Source: Euryarchaeota archaeon UBA605 (GTDB lineage: Archaea > Thermoplasmatota > Poseidoniia > Poseidoniales > Thalassarchaeaceae). From it: DNA of 64,000 bases. This document shows, in pieces, positions 36,699 through 45,605 of this stretch. Location of the stretch: NCBI GenBank assembly GCA_002504905.1, contig DATY01000019.1, positions 31,859 to 95,858 on the forward strand. Reading direction: 5' to 3'. The translations under genes were made by a program, and so were the position numbers. The first letter of the stretch is position 1; the number at the start of each line of letters is the position of its first letter. The notes under the pieces were generated by a model. The model did not search any database, had not been told where the DNA came from, and saw only the letters and a program-made list of their open reading frames with translations.

Positions 36699-37230
36699 TT
36701 GGGATATTCTTTAATTTACCAAGACATTCTTTATGAAAATAATTACTCCGAAATTTACGTGAACTGCGTTTTACAACAAACCCACATTTCGAACATGTCC
36801 AGGCCCATCGAGCCTTGATTTCTTGTAATTCACTAGTTAATTGTCTACCAATAATATTCATTTGTTTTTTCCTTGGCCAAAGATTTTCTAATTGACGAAA
36901 TTTTTTATCATGAGAAAAATTTCCTAAACAATGTATATATTCGTGAAAAAGAACAAATTCAGCATATTGTGAATATGACTTTTCAAACAGTTTTTGGTTT
37001 AGTCTAATCATGCAATTAGTAGGACTAATTTTTTTAGATTTGTCTAAATTGGTTGTGAGACCATGTCTAGAAATAGAGTTTCTTGAAAGAAAAGATATTT
37101 CTATCCGATATAATTGTAAAAGTTCTTTTTCTGAAAAAAATCTCTCATTATTTTTATCAACAAAAGTTCTCATTCTAGATAGTACATTATATCTTAATTG
37201 TGATAGGATTTCATAATCACTATTATCCAT
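36670..37230 (-). CDS. SprT-like zinc metalloprotease-domain protein
   Basis: 186 residues. The zinc motif HEYIH lies in VLFHEYIHCLGNFSHDKKF, the SprT/Spartan arrangement with the third ligand His a few residues later (FSHDKKF). A C-terminal Cys cluster (CSKCG, then HKEC) forms the zinc ribbon typical of SprT-like proteins. Members of this family degrade DNA-protein crosslinks in eukaryotes; the archaeal role is not known. The C-terminus overlaps the 3' end of the S15-like gene on the opposite strand. Confidence 0.75.
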   Translation of the reverse strand: MDNSDYEILSQLRYNVLSRMRTFVDKNNERFFSEKELLQLYRIEISFLSRNSISRHGLTTNLDKSKKISPTNCMIRLNQKLFEKSYSQYAEFVLFHEYIHCLGNFSHDKKFRQLENLWPRKKQMNIIGRQLTSELQEIKARWAWTCSKCGFVVKRSSRKFRSNYFHKECLGKLKNIPIIHPTSLEH

Positions 37231-37256
37231 AATAATAACTCTTTAGAGTAAGAAAT

Positions 37257-39542
37257 CTAGAAGTAAGAACCGGTTCCTTCGTAATATAGTCTCAACTGAA
37301 TACCATACTCTGGATCATCTCCAAACCACACTACAGAGTCCATATTTTCCAAAGTTGTCAAACTGGTAGGCCAATCAGACTCAAAGTACCCTGGATATAG
37401 ATCTTTGACCATAATAGTCCCATCAGCACTACCATCAGTTCTGAAAAGTTCCCAATAGGTTTGTGGAGTCCAACCAAAGAAGTAAACAACATCACCAAGA
37501 ACCTCTGGATCAGATCCCATAGTTCCATAATTCATTGAATTCGCATTAAACCAAATTTCTCCATTAAATGTCCATGGTGCAACCTCTTTAATTATGTACG
37601 TGCCGTCAAGTGTTCCGTCAGACAATGCAGGTTCATGTCCAGTATCAAAATTACCCCAGAAATCAAATTCTATATGTTTTTCCTGATTGTAAAGGAATTC
37701 ATTTTCTGGATCTTGATCAATAAAATTTGTACAATACCATTCTCCATTCATGCTGTTATATTCACAATAATTCCATCTATCTTCTATCTCGGAAATGTTT
37801 GTATCTGACCAATGCTCGAAAAGTGGATTCGTACAATACCATAAATCATCAAACCCACTTTCAACTAATTCAGTATTTCCTTCCCAAACACATGAAGTAT
37901 AATTTCTCCAAGCTGATGAAACAACTGTCGAGACAGACATAAATAGTTGGTCTCCAAAAATAGTCATAGTCTGTGGATTACCAAACCATTCTTGATCTTC
38001 ACCTACTCTAAATGTGGTTTCATTTGTCCCTGAACTTGTCCAAAATTCAATCGTGCTAATATTCCAATCATCTCGGAATGAGCCGGCTGCGAAGTATAAT
38101 TTATCATTATACTCGATTAAATTGGAAGGATAACTGCCGTAATTAGCCCCACCCGCGAAGTCAGTTGGTTCTCTAATATCCTTGACCAAAACAGTAGTCG
38201 ATGTTAATCCAGAAGTTTTCCATAATTCTTGACCAACAATTCCATCATTAGCGGAGAAATAAATTATCCCTCCTGCTTCAGTAATTTGTGAAGGATCACT
38301 ACTTGCAGAACCAGGATTGATATCCAATATCATCGAAGTACCATGATCAGTACCATCACTCTTCCAAAGTTCTGTACCATTTACACCATTATCTGCTGAA
38401 AAATAAACTACATCTGCAATAGTCATTAAAGAACTTGGTATACTTTCTGAAGCTCCAGGATTAATATCTGAAACCATGTAGGTACCCTGTTCAGTAGCAT
38501 CAGTAAACCACAATTCAGTACCATTTATTCCATTAGTTGCTCTGAAGTAAGCACCTGTTCTAGCAACTGTGATTAGTGAAGAATAACCATTCACTGCAGA
38601 TGATAATAGACCTCTTCCATATCCTTCGTTGATGTCCTTAACCATGTAAGTTCCTTCTTCTGTTCCATCTGAGAACCACAATTCACTTCCATTATACCCA
38701 TTACTCGCTGCAAATAATATCCCATCACCAAATCTAACAGGATCTATAAGTCCACTAGAATAAATTCCTGGAAGAATATCTTTCACTAGCTTTGTTCCTT
38801 TTTTAGTTCCATCACTAGACCATAATTCTAGACCCGTAGATCCATTGTTACCAGTAAACAAAACCATTTCATCTAATTCAATAATCCAAGTAAGCCCTGA
38901 TGAACCAGCGGGTAATACTAAATCATCAGTTAATCTATCAAATACAGTATTACAAAATGAGAAACTATTTTTTCCTTCATCAAGGTGTAAAATACCGTCA
39001 TTTGCTTCCCCTTTACCTGTGCCATCGTCAACTCCAGAAATCACAGTTATACCAGAACTAATTGATGGACAATCAACATTTGGAAGAGGCCTATACAAAA
39101 TGACTTGATCTGAGAGTTCTTGCAAAGATTGTTTGGTTGACTCTAAAGCATTATCAAGACTTTCAATCGCTTCTCCTTCCAACTCAAGAAGTGCTTGTAG
39201 TGCTGCTAACTCAAGTGTTTGATCGACCATGATATTGTATAATGAAGAAGTATTATAATCACTAGAACTTAGTTGGGAAAGTAGTGCTTGTCTTTCCAAT
39301 ACTAATTCATCTATCTGTAACATCATCGAATTAGACGAATTATTCAAAGCATCGAGATCGTTCCTCAAAGCTATATTTTCATTTATTAGAGACTCTAACA
39401 ATAAATTCATCTCATTTTGATTTTTCTGTAATTCGTCTACATCATCATTCGTTTGACTAATACTATCATTTGATGCGCATCCTGCTAAAGTTGTAGACAC
39501 CATAAGAATAGCCATAAATATGCTAATGCCGCTCGTCTTCAT
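37257..39542 (-). CDS. Lipoprotein with coiled coil and ELWxxDGT repeats
   Basis: 761 residues. A signal peptide ends with the lipobox STTLAGC (Cys22). Residues about 30-135 are a heptad-rich coiled coil (Leu and Asn rich). The rest carries repeats with the core ELWxxDGTxxGTxxVxDI, at least five clear copies and two decayed ones, expected to form beta-propeller blades. Several Trp/Tyr-rich and Cys-containing inserts separate later repeats. It is a surface lipoprotein of unknown ligand. A TATA-like AAATATAAATT lies upstream on the minus strand. Confidence 0.82.
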   Translation of the reverse strand: MKTSGISIFMAILMVSTTLAGCASNDSISQTNDDVDELQKNQNEMNLLLESLINENIALRNDLDALNNSSNSMMLQIDELVLERQALLSQLSSSDYNTSSLYNIMVDQTLELAALQALLELEGEAIESLDNALESTKQSLQELSDQVILYRPLPNVDCPSISSGITVISGVDDGTGKGEANDGILHLDEGKNSFSFCNTVFDRLTDDLVLPAGSSGLTWIIELDEMVLFTGNNGSTGLELWSSDGTKKGTKLVKDILPGIYSSGLIDPVRFGDGILFAASNGYNGSELWFSDGTEEGTYMVKDINEGYGRGLLSSAVNGYSSLITVARTGAYFRATNGINGTELWFTDATEQGTYMVSDINPGASESIPSSLMTIADVVYFSADNGVNGTELWKSDGTDHGTSMILDINPGSASSDPSQITEAGGIIYFSANDGIVGQELWKTSGLTSTTVLVKDIREPTDFAGGANYGSYPSNLIEYNDKLYFAAGSFRDDWNISTIEFWTSSGTNETTFRVGEDQEWFGNPQTMTIFGDQLFMSVSTVVSSAWRNYTSCVWEGNTELVESGFDDLWYCTNPLFEHWSDTNISEIEDRWNYCEYNSMNGEWYCTNFIDQDPENEFLYNQEKHIEFDFWGNFDTGHEPALSDGTLDGTYIIKEVAPWTFNGEIWFNANSMNYGTMGSDPEVLGDVVYFFGWTPQTYWELFRTDGSADGTIMVKDLYPGYFESDWPTSLTTLENMDSVVWFGDDPEYGIQLRLYYEGTGSYF
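37390..38835 (-). repeat. ELWxxDGT repeat array in the lipoprotein
   Basis: Copies read GLELWSSDGTKKGTKLVKDI, GSELWFSDGTEEGTYMVKDI, GTELWFTDATEQGTYMVSDI, GTELWKSDGTDHGTSMILDI and GQELWKTSGLTSTTVLVKDI, then weaker EFWTSSGTNETT and ELFRTDGSADGTIMVKDL. The first four are spaced about 48-54 residues apart, which suits one blade each. Confidence 0.75.
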
Positions 39543-39617
39543 GATTGTCGGAGAATTATAAACTCTAAAAACTAATTTATATTTTTTACAATATTGAATA
39601 AAAAAAGAACAAAAATT

Positions 39618-40157
39618 CTAATCTTTGATGAAAATTTTCTCTCTGTAATAAGATAGTTCGTCAATACTTCCCCTAATATCTCCCAATGCTCTATGTCCAG
39701 AATTATTTCTCCACTTGGGTAAATCAGGATACCATCTTCTAACTAATTCTTTAACACTGGTAACATCAACACTACGGTAATGGAAGAAAGAGTGTAGATT
39801 TGGCATATATCTTCTCAAAAAACGACGATCTTGCCCTATTGTATTACCGCACAGAGGAGGGACCCCGGCGAGACAATGTAACTGCAGAAATTCTAAAGTT
39901 TGCTTTTCCGCTTCATTCATAGTTATTTTAGATGAACGTACTCTTTCAATCAAACCATTTTGTGTATGGTGAGAAACGTTCCAATCATCCATTTTTTCTA
40001 GATCTGCTTCGGAAACTGAAATTGCAAAACTGGGACCTTCAGCGACTATCGATAAATCTCCTTCTGTAACTATTGTAGCAATCTCAATGATAGTGTTCTC
40101 ATCGGGATCTAATCCAGTCATTTCAAGATCTATCCATACTAGACGGTCTTCAACCAT
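39618..40157 (-). CDS. orn: Oligoribonuclease (DEDDh exonuclease)
   Basis: 179 residues. The DEDDh motifs are all present: WIDLEMTGLD (Exo I), GQDRRFLRRYMP (Exo II), and GHRALGDIRGSIDELSYYR (Exo III with the His). Length and the internal NSGHRAL match bacterial and eukaryotic Orn/Rexo2, which finish mRNA decay by cutting RNA of two to five nucleotides. Orn is not a general archaeal gene, so acquisition by transfer is likely. It lies between the lipoprotein (same strand) and a divergent MFS gene. Confidence 0.95.
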   Translation of the reverse strand: MVEDRLVWIDLEMTGLDPDENTIIEIATIVTEGDLSIVAEGPSFAISVSEADLEKMDDWNVSHHTQNGLIERVRSSKITMNEAEKQTLEFLQLHCLAGVPPLCGNTIGQDRRFLRRYMPNLHSFFHYRSVDVTSVKELVRRWYPDLPKWRNNSGHRALGDIRGSIDELSYYREKIFIKD

Positions 40158-40234
40158 GCTACTTGCGACAGCAATTCAGTCTTATTAGTTATGACGAAGC
40201 ATCACTATGATAATACATATCTTGTGCGAAGAAT

Positions 40235-41500
40235 ATGAGTGGCATAGGTTACTTTCAACTATTGAAAGAAAATAAGCCATTCCGTCGATTATTTACCGCA
40301 GATATGATATCATATATTGGCGATTGGTTTACTGTAATTGCACTATTCATACTAGCAGGTGAAGCTACAGATAACTCTCCACTTGCGATTGCTGGTGTTT
40401 TAGTAACTAGAAGTTTTGGAATGGCTTTATGTGATCCTTTCTCAGGAATGTTTGCAGATAGATATTCTAGAAAAGGATTGATGATGCTATCTAATTTAAT
40501 CTCTCTACTTGCTCTAGTTTCTGTAGTTTCTCTAGACCTACTGAATAATTTGTTTTCTTATTATTTTTTAGCGTTTGTCATGGTTTTAGCTAAATCACTA
40601 TTTGATCCAGCAGAATTTTCATATTTACCAAAAATTTGTTCAGATGATGAGTTAATCACTGCAAATGCATTAGGCTCAGGAGGTTGGTCTGTAGCATTAG
40701 GAATAGGGGCAGGAATAGGTGGATTAACCATTTCCGAGTTTGGAGTGACCACAGCTTTATGGATTGATTGTTCTACCTTTTTATTATCAATCTTGATAAT
40801 ATCAACTCTACCTCCCGGTGGTCCAGAAAATCCAGTCAAAGACAAACTAACTCCAAAATCAGCTCTAAGTGAGATTATTTCCGGTTGGAAATATATTCGT
40901 AGTAAACCGGCAATAGGTAGAGTTGTATTTGCCAAAGGAATGTGGGCATCTGGCGGAGGGGCACAAGTTTTCTTACTAATTCTAATTGGAATGGAAACCA
41001 ACTTTGGAGAACTCGCTGCAGGAATAGGTCTACTGTTTATGATTAGAGGTTTTGGATCAGGATTTGGTCCAATTATTGCTAAACCACTGATGCAAAACAT
41101 AAGTATTCTACCTTACTTATTAGGTTTTTCAGTTGGTATTTCTGGATTTTTCTATGTCTTAGTTTCATATCTAGAATGGACCAATATACTACTACTGTTT
41201 GTATTCTGTGCACATGCTAGTTCAGGTGTAAATTGGGTTTATTCTACTACAATGCTTCAAACTCGTTCGGATGATGAATGGAGAGGGAGAGTTGCAGGTA
41301 CTGATTATTTAGTTATCACATTCACAATGGGTTGCTCAGCATTGGCTGCTGCTCTAATTCTAGAGCACCAACTACTAGTGTTAAGAGAAGTAATCGCTCT
41401 TTCAGCGATAATTCAGATTATAATTGGTATAGGATGGATATTATTAGCATCTCCGAAAGAGAAGATTTTTTTTGAGAATAAGATTCAAACTAACCTATAA
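40235..41500 (+). CDS. Major facilitator superfamily transporter (MFS_3/EntS-like)
   Basis: 421 residues, 12 predicted helices. The N-terminus FQLLKENKPFRRLFTADMIS and GDWFTVIALFILAG is typical of the EntS/MFS_3 branch, and the loop motif DRYSRKGLMMLSNL is the MFS motif A. Substrate unknown; siderophore or drug efflux in relatives. The last 11 bases overlap the convergent membrane-protein gene. Confidence 0.87.
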   Translation: MSGIGYFQLLKENKPFRRLFTADMISYIGDWFTVIALFILAGEATDNSPLAIAGVLVTRSFGMALCDPFSGMFADRYSRKGLMMLSNLISLLALVSVVSLDLLNNLFSYYFLAFVMVLAKSLFDPAEFSYLPKICSDDELITANALGSGGWSVALGIGAGIGGLTISEFGVTTALWIDCSTFLLSILIISTLPPGGPENPVKDKLTPKSALSEIISGWKYIRSKPAIGRVVFAKGMWASGGGAQVFLLILIGMETNFGELAAGIGLLFMIRGFGSGFGPIIAKPLMQNISILPYLLGFSVGISGFFYVLVSYLEWTNILLLFVFCAHASSGVNWVYSTTMLQTRSDDEWRGRVAGTDYLVITFTMGCSALAAALILEHQLLVLREVIALSAIIQIIIGIGWILLASPKEKIFFENKIQTNL

Positions 41501-42329
41501 AATTCTGAAGAAAAATAAGTACTGCTATCGGAGCTATAGAAAAAATTACGTCTCTGATTAATGATTTTGAAGATAATTGTACTTGAGTGGTGATTCGATC
41601 ACGAATTTCATTATCAATTTTCTCGATCATTCCTGAAGCTGGATCTTTGACCTTAGCCAATAATTCTTCCAACATGTCTACCCCCTTGTCAAGAAAATTA
41701 GTGAAAATATCTTGAATAGGATTTCTTTCTCCAGGTTTATGTATGCCATCATCATCTTCAGAAACCTCAATTATATCTCTCCATGGTCTAGGTATAGTAA
41801 ATTCGTCAACTGTCTTTAAAAATTCTCTACTAACTACTGTCCCCTCAACAAATATCTTAGCAGTAGTAAGGTTATACTTAGCTATGGTTTGGATATTTTT
41901 ACGAGATCGAGTAACTTTACCAAAGTCTACGATTAGCCAAATAGTTCCTGCGAGTAAAAGTAATAATCTTCCAGATTCTGGAGTCTCTTCCCAACTATTC
42001 CAACCTATATCACCATCAATTACTAATCTAGCAGTTAATGCGACTAATGCTGGTAAAATGAATGAGAGAATTTCATTCATTACAATTTTCCAAAATCCCT
42101 CCATTGGTAATTTTCTAAACTTAGTGAGAAACCACTTGATATGCCCTGTTCTATTTCCCGGAGGAGCATAGGTATTTACTAGATCAATTAAAGGTGGGGC
42201 AATTAGCAATAATCTCAGTAGAAAAGGAACAATTAACAGTAACAAATAAGCCTCCCAAGGAGATTCAGGAGGAACGCTTGGTAACTGAATAGCATTCGAC
42301 ATGGAATTAACTGAAACGTCACCTGCCAT
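41490..42329 (-). CDS. Multi-pass membrane protein, function unknown
   Basis: 279 residues with three or four helices (about 22-45, 70-100, 118-135, and a last one at the very C-terminus) separated by a soluble stretch of about 110 residues rich in charged residues (about 140-250). It contains a long amphipathic segment EELLAKVKDPASGMIEKID. Layout resembles small mechanosensitive or scaffold proteins, but no signature fits. ATG 42329 follows GGGGTG with a six-base gap, deciding the start. It follows another small membrane gene by 16 bases. Confidence 0.6.
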   Translation of the reverse strand: MAGDVSVNSMSNAIQLPSVPPESPWEAYLLLLIVPFLLRLLLIAPPLIDLVNTYAPPGNRTGHIKWFLTKFRKLPMEGFWKIVMNEILSFILPALVALTARLVIDGDIGWNSWEETPESGRLLLLLAGTIWLIVDFGKVTRSRKNIQTIAKYNLTTAKIFVEGTVVSREFLKTVDEFTIPRPWRDIIEVSEDDDGIHKPGERNPIQDIFTNFLDKGVDMLEELLAKVKDPASGMIEKIDNEIRDRITTQVQLSSKSLIRDVIFSIAPIAVLIFLQNFIG

Positions 42330-42345
42330 GAATGTCACCCCTACA

Positions 42346-42780
42346 CTATCTTGACATTCTCGATAAGGTGTCTGCCTGATTTGACGCTGTTCTCAAGAAT
42401 AAGACCGCTAGAATTGCTGAAATTATGAATGCTGTCCCCATGTAATAATGTGTATTTGTCATTAAAATAGCAATCCCAATCAATGAAGAATAAGAAATTA
42501 CTTGACAGATAATCAATAATCTTTCTAACATCACATACTCCAATTCATTAGTTCCATCAAATTCTCGAATGTAGGAATTAATCAAGAAAAATATTGCTTG
42601 GAAAGGAAGAGCTGCAGCAAGAATTGTCAGTCCAGTAACCACCACCATATCTGGATCTGCCTGATCTAGTTCCAATCCACGAAATAAAATATTACCCATG
42701 TTCAAACCTATTATTGAAGCATGAATAGTCCATGCTTTATCATATGGGGACGTAGTTTCTCCCGTCCCGTTAGAAGCCAT
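42346..42780 (-). CDS. Small four-helix membrane protein, function unknown
   Basis: 144 residues with hydrophobic segments at about 18-35, 46-68, 86-108 and 110-130 and a polar N-terminus. No known family is recognised. It is directly upstream of the 279-residue membrane gene (16-base gap), so the two probably act together. Confidence 0.6.
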   Translation of the reverse strand: MASNGTGETTSPYDKAWTIHASIIGLNMGNILFRGLELDQADPDMVVVTGLTILAAALPFQAIFFLINSYIREFDGTNELEYVMLERLLIICQVISYSSLIGIAILMTNTHYYMGTAFIISAILAVLFLRTASNQADTLSRMSR

Positions 42781-42880
42781 ATCGAGGTATGAAAATTATT
42801 CAATAGTTGAATATTACTCAAGATTAATGTTTTAATTGTTAGATTTAGTCATAGAATGATGGAAATCCAGAGGAAAAAAT

Positions 42881-43402
42881 TCATTCATATAATGATGCAT
42901 GTTTAGCTCTTGTTTTGGAAATCTTTGGACTCACAACCATAGCACAGTAGGGGTTGTTAGGATTTTTAGCAAAATAATTATGATGATAATTTTCGGCTAC
43001 AAAGAAATTAATCAGAGGACTGACTTCTGTAACAATTTCATCAACAAAATTTTGCTGAAGATAGCCAATTACTTCATTCACGTCAGACTTCTCTGCTTCG
43101 TTCTTGTAAAATACAACACTTCGATAATGAGGGCCTATGTCATTGCCCTGACGATTTAATTGAGTTGGATCATGACAAGTGAAAAAAACTTCGAGTAATA
43201 TTCTCCTCGGAATTACTTCTGAATCAAAAGTTACCTCCACTACCTCAGCATGTCCACTATTCTTACTACAAACTTGCTCATATGTTGGATTATCAATATG
43301 TCCACCACTGTAACCTGGAATGACTTTTGAAACTCCTTTCAGCCCTAATATTGCTCCTTCAACACACCAAAAGCAACCCCCTCCAAGGACTATTGTTTCC
43401 AT
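42881..43402 (-). CDS. msrA: Peptide methionine sulfoxide reductase A
   Basis: 173 residues. The signature GGGCFWCVEG places the catalytic Cys at residue 10. GYSGGHIDNPTYEQVCS, HAEVVEVTFD and HDPTQLNRQGNDIGPHYRS are all classical MsrA motifs. It reduces S-methionine sulfoxide in proteins. The ATG at 43402 is chosen because GAAGGTGA precedes it; it starts five bases after the guaB stop, so they form one operon. The C-terminus lacks an obvious resolving Cys pair beyond CAMVV near the end. Confidence 0.95.
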   Translation of the reverse strand: METIVLGGGCFWCVEGAILGLKGVSKVIPGYSGGHIDNPTYEQVCSKNSGHAEVVEVTFDSEVIPRRILLEVFFTCHDPTQLNRQGNDIGPHYRSVVFYKNEAEKSDVNEVIGYLQQNFVDEIVTEVSPLINFFVAENYHHNYFAKNPNNPYCAMVVSPKISKTRAKHASLYE

Positions 43403-43406
43403 ACAT

Positions 43407-44870
43407 TCACCTTCTATAGTTTGGAGCTTCACGTGTAATCTCAACGTCATGAACGTGAGACTCTGACAATCCAGCATTAGTAATCTTAACAAAATTACAA
43501 TTAACTTTCATAGAATCAATATCTGGATTTCCTGTATAACCCATACTCGATCTGAGGCCTCCAGTTAATTGATGTATCACATTTTCAACAGGGCCTCTAG
43601 CAGGGACTCTACCTTCGATACCTTCAGGGACATATTTGCTTGTATCTCCTTGCTCAGATTGAAAATAACGATCATGGGCTCCTTTACTCATTGCACCTAC
43701 TGAGCCCATTCCGCGATAAACTTTGTACGACCTACCCTGGTAGAGAATAACCTCCCCAGGTGCTTCATCAGTACCTGCAAGAAGGCTACCGACCATTACA
43801 CAATCTGCACCTGCAGCTATTGCTTTAGCAATATCTCCGCTAAACTTTATTCCTCCATCGGCAATTACAGGAATATCTAGTTTTTTACATACTGAAACGA
43901 CACTCTGAACTGCTGTCAACTGAGGAACTCCTACACCAGAAACAATTCTAGTAGTACAAATTGACCCGGGGCCAATACCTACTTTGACTGCATTTGCACC
44001 CGCAGAAATCAAGGCTTCTGCTGCAGCTGCAGTGGCCACATTTCCAGCTATTATCTGAGATTCTGAACCCATTATTTCCCTGATTTTTGCAACCGTATGC
44101 AGTACACCATGGGAATGACCATGCGCAGTATCAACTACTACTGCATCTGCTCCTGCCTCAAATAATGCGACAGCTCTTTGAATTCCTTTTTCCCCGGTTC
44201 CTGTTGCAGCAGCCACTCTCAAACGCCCATGTTTATCTTTACATGATTCAGGATTATCCCGACTACGCTGTATATCTCTGACTGTCATCATTCCCTTACA
44301 TTTGCCTTCAGAATCAACAACTAATAATTTTTCAATACGATGTTTATGAAGTAACTTCTTAGCATATTCTGGATCTACATGCTCTGGAACTGTGACCAAA
44401 TTCGTAGTCATCATAGAAGATACTAGTTGCTCATCGTCATCTACAAATCTAATATCACGATTTGTAATAATACCTACGAGTTGTTCATTTTCATCGATAA
44501 CCGGTAAACCAGAAAAACCATGTTTTTCAGTTAATCTTCTCATTTCTCCAATAGTTGTGTCAGGCTTAATAGTAATTGGATCAAGTACTAATCCTGACTC
44601 AAATCTCTTGACAGAATTTACTTTTGATGCCTGTTCTTCTATGGTCATATTTCTGTGAATTACTCCAATCCCGCCCGCCTGTGCTAATGCTATAGCCATA
44701 CGAGATTCTGTTACAGTATCCATAGCTGCGGACATTATTGGAATGTTAAGAGAAATAGATGAAGTAAGTCTAGTTCTCAACTTAACTTGAGCCGGAAGTA
44801 CTGCTGATTCAGCAGGTAACAATAGTACATCATCAAACGTCAGAGCTTCTGGTATGCTATCCTGTGCCAT
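43407..44870 (-). CDS. guaB: Inosine-5'-monophosphate dehydrogenase
   Basis: 487 residues. The first step of guanine nucleotide synthesis, IMP to XMP with NAD. The TIM barrel is split by two CBS domains (about 95-215). The catalytic Cys is residue 305 in [13 protein letters not shown]. Other motifs: [41 protein letters not shown] and the flap around [14 protein letters not shown]. An inverted repeat lies 14 bases upstream of the ATG. msrA follows in the same operon. Confidence 0.97.
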   Translation of the reverse strand: MAQDSIPEALTFDDVLLLPAESAVLPAQVKLRTRLTSSISLNIPIMSAAMDTVTESRMAIALAQAGGIGVIHRNMTIEEQASKVNSVKRFESGLVLDPITIKPDTTIGEMRRLTEKHGFSGLPVIDENEQLVGIITNRDIRFVDDDEQLVSSMMTTNLVTVPEHVDPEYAKKLLHKHRIEKLLVVDSEGKCKGMMTVRDIQRSRDNPESCKDKHGRLRVAAATGTGEKGIQRAVALFEAGADAVVVDTAHGHSHGVLHTVAKIREIMGSESQIIAGNVATAAAAEALISAGANAVKVGIGPGSICTTRIVSGVGVPQLTAVQSVVSVCKKLDIPVIADGGIKFSGDIAKAIAAGADCVMVGSLLAGTDEAPGEVILYQGRSYKVYRGMGSVGAMSKGAHDRYFQSEQGDTSKYVPEGIEGRVPARGPVENVIHQLTGGLRSSMGYTGNPDIDSMKVNCNFVKITNAGLSESHVHDVEITREAPNYRR

Positions 44871-44884
44871 TAGAGATGGCCTAG

Positions 44885-44904
44885 ACCATTCGTATTTGAA
44901 TGGT
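44885..44904. promoter_or_regulatory. Inverted repeat immediately upstream of guaB
   Basis: ACCATTC (44885-44891) and GAATGGT (44898-44904) are exact reverse complements separated by six bases. On the guaB strand, TATA-like CTATACCTAAATA lies just upstream, so the repeat covers the predicted transcription start. It could be an operator or a leader hairpin. Confidence 0.4.
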
Positions 44905-44948
44905 TGCTATTTAGGTATAGAAAATATTGTACAGAAACGTTATTAATT

Positions 44949-45536
44949 CTAATTCTGTTTTCCTTCAATAGCAATAATTATCATAGCAGCACCTAGAATT
45001 ATCCGATGATCTAACTGATTTCCTTCTGAAATATCAATAACAAGCTTTTGGATTAATGGATTTATTTTTTGAGTAAATGTGATTGGGGGATTCCCAAGAA
45101 GATTCAGAGAAAATTTCTGAGGAAAAGCATACTTTGCAAATGGTACAAATCTACGAATGAGGGAATTTAACATGCTATCTTCTTTAACCTCTGCATAAAT
45201 TTGGTTTTTTTCATCAAAAACCGAATAGCTATCTTGTAAAATTGATTTGCGAAAATTACGTCTTACACCACCTATACTTTCACCAGTCTTTGAATCAGTA
45301 AAATCATATTCTCCAGATAAATCTAAAATATTCCTAGCCTTTATTTTAATAATTTCTTCCGATTGACTTTCATCTGTGTAAACTCTGATATCTTCTTTAA
45401 TCTTCAAGGCTTTTTGATATGAATAGCCGATTAGTTCTTCTTGCCTTTCATCAGAATATATATGAAATTTTTCACCAAGAATCTTGATTAATTGCTTCCT
45501 AATTATGTAATGATTACTTTCTAACAACCCTGTCAT
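44949..45536 (-). CDS. LURP-one-related (tubby-like fold) protein
   Basis: 195 residues. The repeating pattern of an N-terminal Y.I.....I....I...... strand set, then ARNILDLSGEYDFTDSKTGESIGGVRR and YSVFDEKNQIYAEVKED, resembles LURP-one/YxjI and phospholipid scramblase-type domains, which fold as a beta-barrel around a buried helix. The C-terminal helix (about 170-190, ILGAAMIIIAIEG) is hydrophobic. Function is unknown in archaea. ATG 45536 is taken as start. Divergent from taw1. Confidence 0.65.
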   Translation of the reverse strand: MTGLLESNHYIIRKQLIKILGEKFHIYSDERQEELIGYSYQKALKIKEDIRVYTDESQSEEIIKIKARNILDLSGEYDFTDSKTGESIGGVRRNFRKSILQDSYSVFDEKNQIYAEVKEDSMLNSLIRRFVPFAKYAFPQKFSLNLLGNPPITFTQKINPLIQKLVIDISEGNQLDHRIILGAAMIIIAIEGKQN

Positions 45537-45605
45537 CAAACATAACGTAAAGTAACTGAGTCATAGTCTATTCGCCTGCTAAATATCTTTTTTCGATACG
45601 TAGAA

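Noticed and set aside
40561..41100. 179-codon minus-strand frame within the MFS gene
   Set aside because: Complete antisense of a clear transporter; its Pro/Ile-rich composition is what hydrophobic codons give on the other strand.
41743..42171. 142-codon plus-strand frame opposite the 279-residue membrane gene
   Set aside because: The minus-strand gene has a good RBS and membrane helices; this frame has neither and looks like a shadow.
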